From JBCDBH01 sp039184055 (GTDB taxonomy: Bacteria > Acidobacteriota > Thermoanaerobaculia > Multivoradales > J023): 16,310 nucleotides of DNA. The stretch is taken from NCBI GenBank assembly GCA_039184055.1, contig JBCDBH010000105.1:1-16310 (forward strand), read 5' to 3'. Shown here piece by piece: positions 14,968 to 16,310 of the stretch (within the stretch, counting starts at the first letter, position 1; each line of letters begins with the position of its first letter). Under the pieces are notes generated by a model. The model did no database searches. It worked only from the letters and a program-made list of their open reading frames with translations, and was not told the DNA's origin. The position numbers and the translations under genes are program-made.

Positions 14968-15435
14968 TCACGACTCGAGCCCGAGATCCCGCAATAGCCG
15001 ACCCACATGCCCCTTCGCACGCACATTGCGGTACACCTTCTTCACCGTGCCATCCGCGCCGATCACAAACGTACTGCGAATGATCCCCTCGAGGATCTTG
15101 CCGTACATCTTCTTCTCACCAAACGCCCCAATCGAGCGCATGTAATCGCCACCCTTATCCGTCAGCAGCGTGAACTCCAAGCCATGCTTGTCGATGAAAT
15201 TGCAATGGCTCTTCGCCCCGTCCTTCGACACCCCCGCCACCTCATACCCGGCTTCCTGAAGCACCGACAGCGCTTCGTTGAAATCCTTCGCCTCCGTCGT
15301 ACAGCCGGGCGTGTTGTCCTTCGGATAGCTATACAGCACCAGCCCCTCCGGCCCGGTCAAATCCTCCAGCGTCTTCGCCTCACCATTCTGATCCGGCAAA
15401 GACATCGGCAGCAGCTTGTCGCCTTCTTCGAGCAT
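14968..15435 (-). CDS. bcp: Thiol peroxidase of the Bcp/PrxQ family
   Basis: Cytoplasmic peroxiredoxin that reduces hydroperoxides using thioredoxin-type donors. The 155 residues are of normal length. The active site is YPKDNTPGCTTEAKDF with peroxidatic Cys45 and conserved Pro, Thr and Glu. Many Bcp proteins have the resolving Cys five residues later; here that position is Lys50. The only other Cys is Cys78 in SKDGAKSHCNF, near but not at the alternative helix-3 resolving position of PrxQ, so the enzyme is either an atypical 2-Cys or a 1-Cys type. The ATG at 15435 has GGAGG seven to eight bases upstream. It is the first gene of the leftward bcp-purB-rlpA series. Confidence 0.94.
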   Translation of the reverse strand: MLEEGDKLLPMSLPDQNGEAKTLEDLTGPEGLVLYSYPKDNTPGCTTEAKDFNEALSVLQEAGYEVAGVSKDGAKSHCNFIDKHGLEFTLLTDKGGDYMRSIGAFGEKKMYGKILEGIIRSTFVIGADGTVKKVYRNVRAKGHVGRLLRDLGLES

Positions 15436-15831
15436 CGTTCATCCTCCAAATCCAAAAAGGTTCGTGCCCATTCTTTCGCACTACCAGGGTGGCTGGATGG
15501 GGAGGACTGGATCCAAGGAGCCTCGGAAACCTGAATCGTCGGGTTTGGGCGCGTTGCACATGCCCCGCAAAGCGAAGCGGAGCGGTATGACCTCACCGAA
15601 AACAGACGACGTACCCGATCCGTATCGCTTTTGCCAAACGCACATGGCCTTCCGACCGGACCGGATCGACATTTGCCACATGGCAAAGGCAATCCAACCG
15701 GGCCAGATTGCCAGATGCACGGTGCAACAGACCCTCGGAGCCGGTCGGGCTGCCATACGGCGAGCAAAAGACCTTCGGATCGGGTTCGAGACCTGTTCTT
15801 TTTCTGGCTGGAGGGTTGGGATCGCTTCAGT
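15436..15831. other. Non-coding spacer between the TPR gene and bcp
   Basis: About 400 bases with no convincing gene. It contains a pentamer run, AGCGA-AGCGG-AGCGG (15571-15585), the degenerate TTGCCA repeats described separately, and a near-perfect dyad, TTTGCCA-CA-TGGCAAA (15672-15687). A reverse-strand frame stays open across it (15357-15896) but has no ribosome binding site, conflicts with bcp and the TPR gene, and has an unnatural Cys/Trp/Pro/Arg composition. The bcp promoter should be in the part near 15440-15500. Confidence 0.6.
15631..15795. repeat. Degenerate tandem repeat with TTGCCA core, four units
   Basis: TTGCCA occurs at 15631, 15673 and 15708, and CTGCCA at 15750, spacings of 42, 35 and 42 bases. 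Each core is followed 15-35 bases later by a CC(G)ACCGG- or CTCGG-like GC block. Units differ widely, so this is an old or rapidly diverging repeat. The second unit includes the TTTGCCA-CA-TGGCAAA dyad. Confidence 0.5.
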
Positions 15832-16310
15832 TCAATCTTCCAGTTGGGAAATGGCTTCGCGAACGGCCTCGAGTCCGGGTTGATCCGCCGGGGCAAGTTG
15901 GCCTTGCTCGTCGAGGGTTTCGAGAATGGACAGGGCGCGCTGAAGGTGGGCTAAACCATCTTGCCCCTGAAGCTTTCCGACCATCTGAAGCGAAATCGCC
16001 AGATCAACCTGGTAGTCGGCTCGATCAGGTTCGGAGCTCGCAAGCCTCTCGGCAATCGCCAAATCCTCGCCAAACGCCTCGAGTGCCTCGTCATATTGCT
16101 CGAGAGCCAAGAAGAGCCCACCCATCTTGTTAAACGACACCGAGAGGTCACGCTGGTAGTCCGTCCGATCCGGCTCCGATGCCGCTAAACCAAGCGCGAT
16201 GTCCAGAGAACGCTGGTACGCCTCACGAGCCTCCAAACCCTCACCCAGAGCACGGTACAGATCACCCATCTTGTTAAACGACACCGAGAGGTCACGCTGG
16301 TAGTCCGTCC
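15832..16310 (-). CDS. Tetratricopeptide repeat protein, C-terminal part (cut by window edge)
   Basis: The reverse-strand frame enters from the right window edge in mid-repeat (TDYQRDLSVSFNKMGDLYRA) and stops at 15832, giving about 159 residues of C-terminus. Units of 48 residues carry the TPR pattern with the linker SEPDRTDYQ or SEPDRADYQ: one unit ends near GLAASEPDR, a second near RLASSEPDR, and a last, degenerate one runs into PGLEAVREAISQLED. Such units occur in large signalling proteins, often behind Ser/Thr kinase or NTPase domains in Myxococcota and Planctomycetes; the N-terminal domain is not visible. The GTG at 16284 is inside a repeat, so it is not the true start. Confidence 0.85.
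   Translation of the reverse strand, partial: TDYQRDLSVSFNKMGDLYRALGEGLEAREAYQRSLDIALGLAASEPDRTDYQRDLSVSFNKMGGLFLALEQYDEALEAFGEDLAIAERLASSEPDRADYQVDLAISLQMVGKLQGQDGLAHLQRALSILETLDEQGQLAPADQPGLEAVREAISQLED
16119..16310 (-). repeat. 144-bp coding tandem repeat of the TPR gene
   Basis: The 48 bases at 16119-16166 recur without a mismatch at 16263-16310, an offset of exactly 144 bases or 48 codons. The match runs to the window edge and may continue. The sequence between the copies is more diverged. Confidence 0.85.

Noticed and set aside
15631..15795. CRISPR array
   Set aside because: Repeat units are not conserved beyond a six-base core, spacing is not uniform and no cas gene is present.
15357..15896. 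Reverse-strand open frame spanning the spacer between the TPR gene and bcp
   Set aside because: No ribosome binding site, overlaps both neighbours, odd Cys/Trp/Pro/Arg content; its apparent peptide repeats follow from the DNA repeats.

Overview
This is a GC-rich Gram-negative chromosomal window of densely packed genes, often with 4-base start/stop overlaps. An outer-membrane-barrel-like protein, two lipoprotein signals, an RlpA/SPOR protein and a GldA/F/G-type ABC system indicate a double-membrane bacterium. The mix (Gld-type ABC transporter with GldG and DUF4340 partners, a sulfatase-fold lipoprotein ending in a Leu-Gly-Tyr tail, EPDR(T/A)DYQ-type TPR repeats, an EpmA/EpmB-modified EF-P) resembles Myxococcota or another deltaproteobacterium-like lineage. 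That placement is inference; no rRNA or other phylogenetic marker is present. I see no tRNA, rRNA, CRISPR array, insertion sequence or phage gene.

Layout. 1-3911 (minus): a four-gene operon encoding an ABC ATPase, ABC-2 permease, GldG-like membrane protein and a DUF4340 protein cut by the window edge. 3912-4194: divergent intergenic region with a strong hairpin. 4195-4857 (plus): a helical protein of unknown function, whose stop lies in a 20-bp perfect palindrome that also holds the stop of the convergent epmB. 4868-7583: a full EF-P modification locus, epmB (minus) divergent from efp-epmA (plus). 7600-8766 (minus): a ClpX-like AAA+ ATPase that lacks the zinc domain and the recognisable ClpP-docking and pore motifs of ClpX. 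It is divergent from a signal-peptide-bearing outer-membrane barrel protein (8967-10301), with a TetR-style dyad between them. 10309-15435 (minus): a co-directional run of bcp (peroxiredoxin), purB (eukaryote-type adenylosuccinate lyase), rlpA and a large sulfatase-fold lipoprotein. 15436-15831: non-coding, with degenerate tandem repeats built on a TTGCCA core. 15832-16310 (minus): the C-terminal end of a TPR protein with a 144-bp internal repeat.

Most genes are housekeeping or envelope functions: ribosome rescue at polyproline (EF-P and its two modifying enzymes), purine synthesis, peroxide defence, peptidoglycan remodelling and envelope transport. No defence island or biosynthetic cluster was seen. 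The items most worth following up are the degenerate ClpX-like ATPase with its divergent barrel partner, the sulfatase-fold lipoprotein lacking the sulfatase active-site signature, the uncharacterised 220-residue protein, and the repeat-bearing intergenic region.
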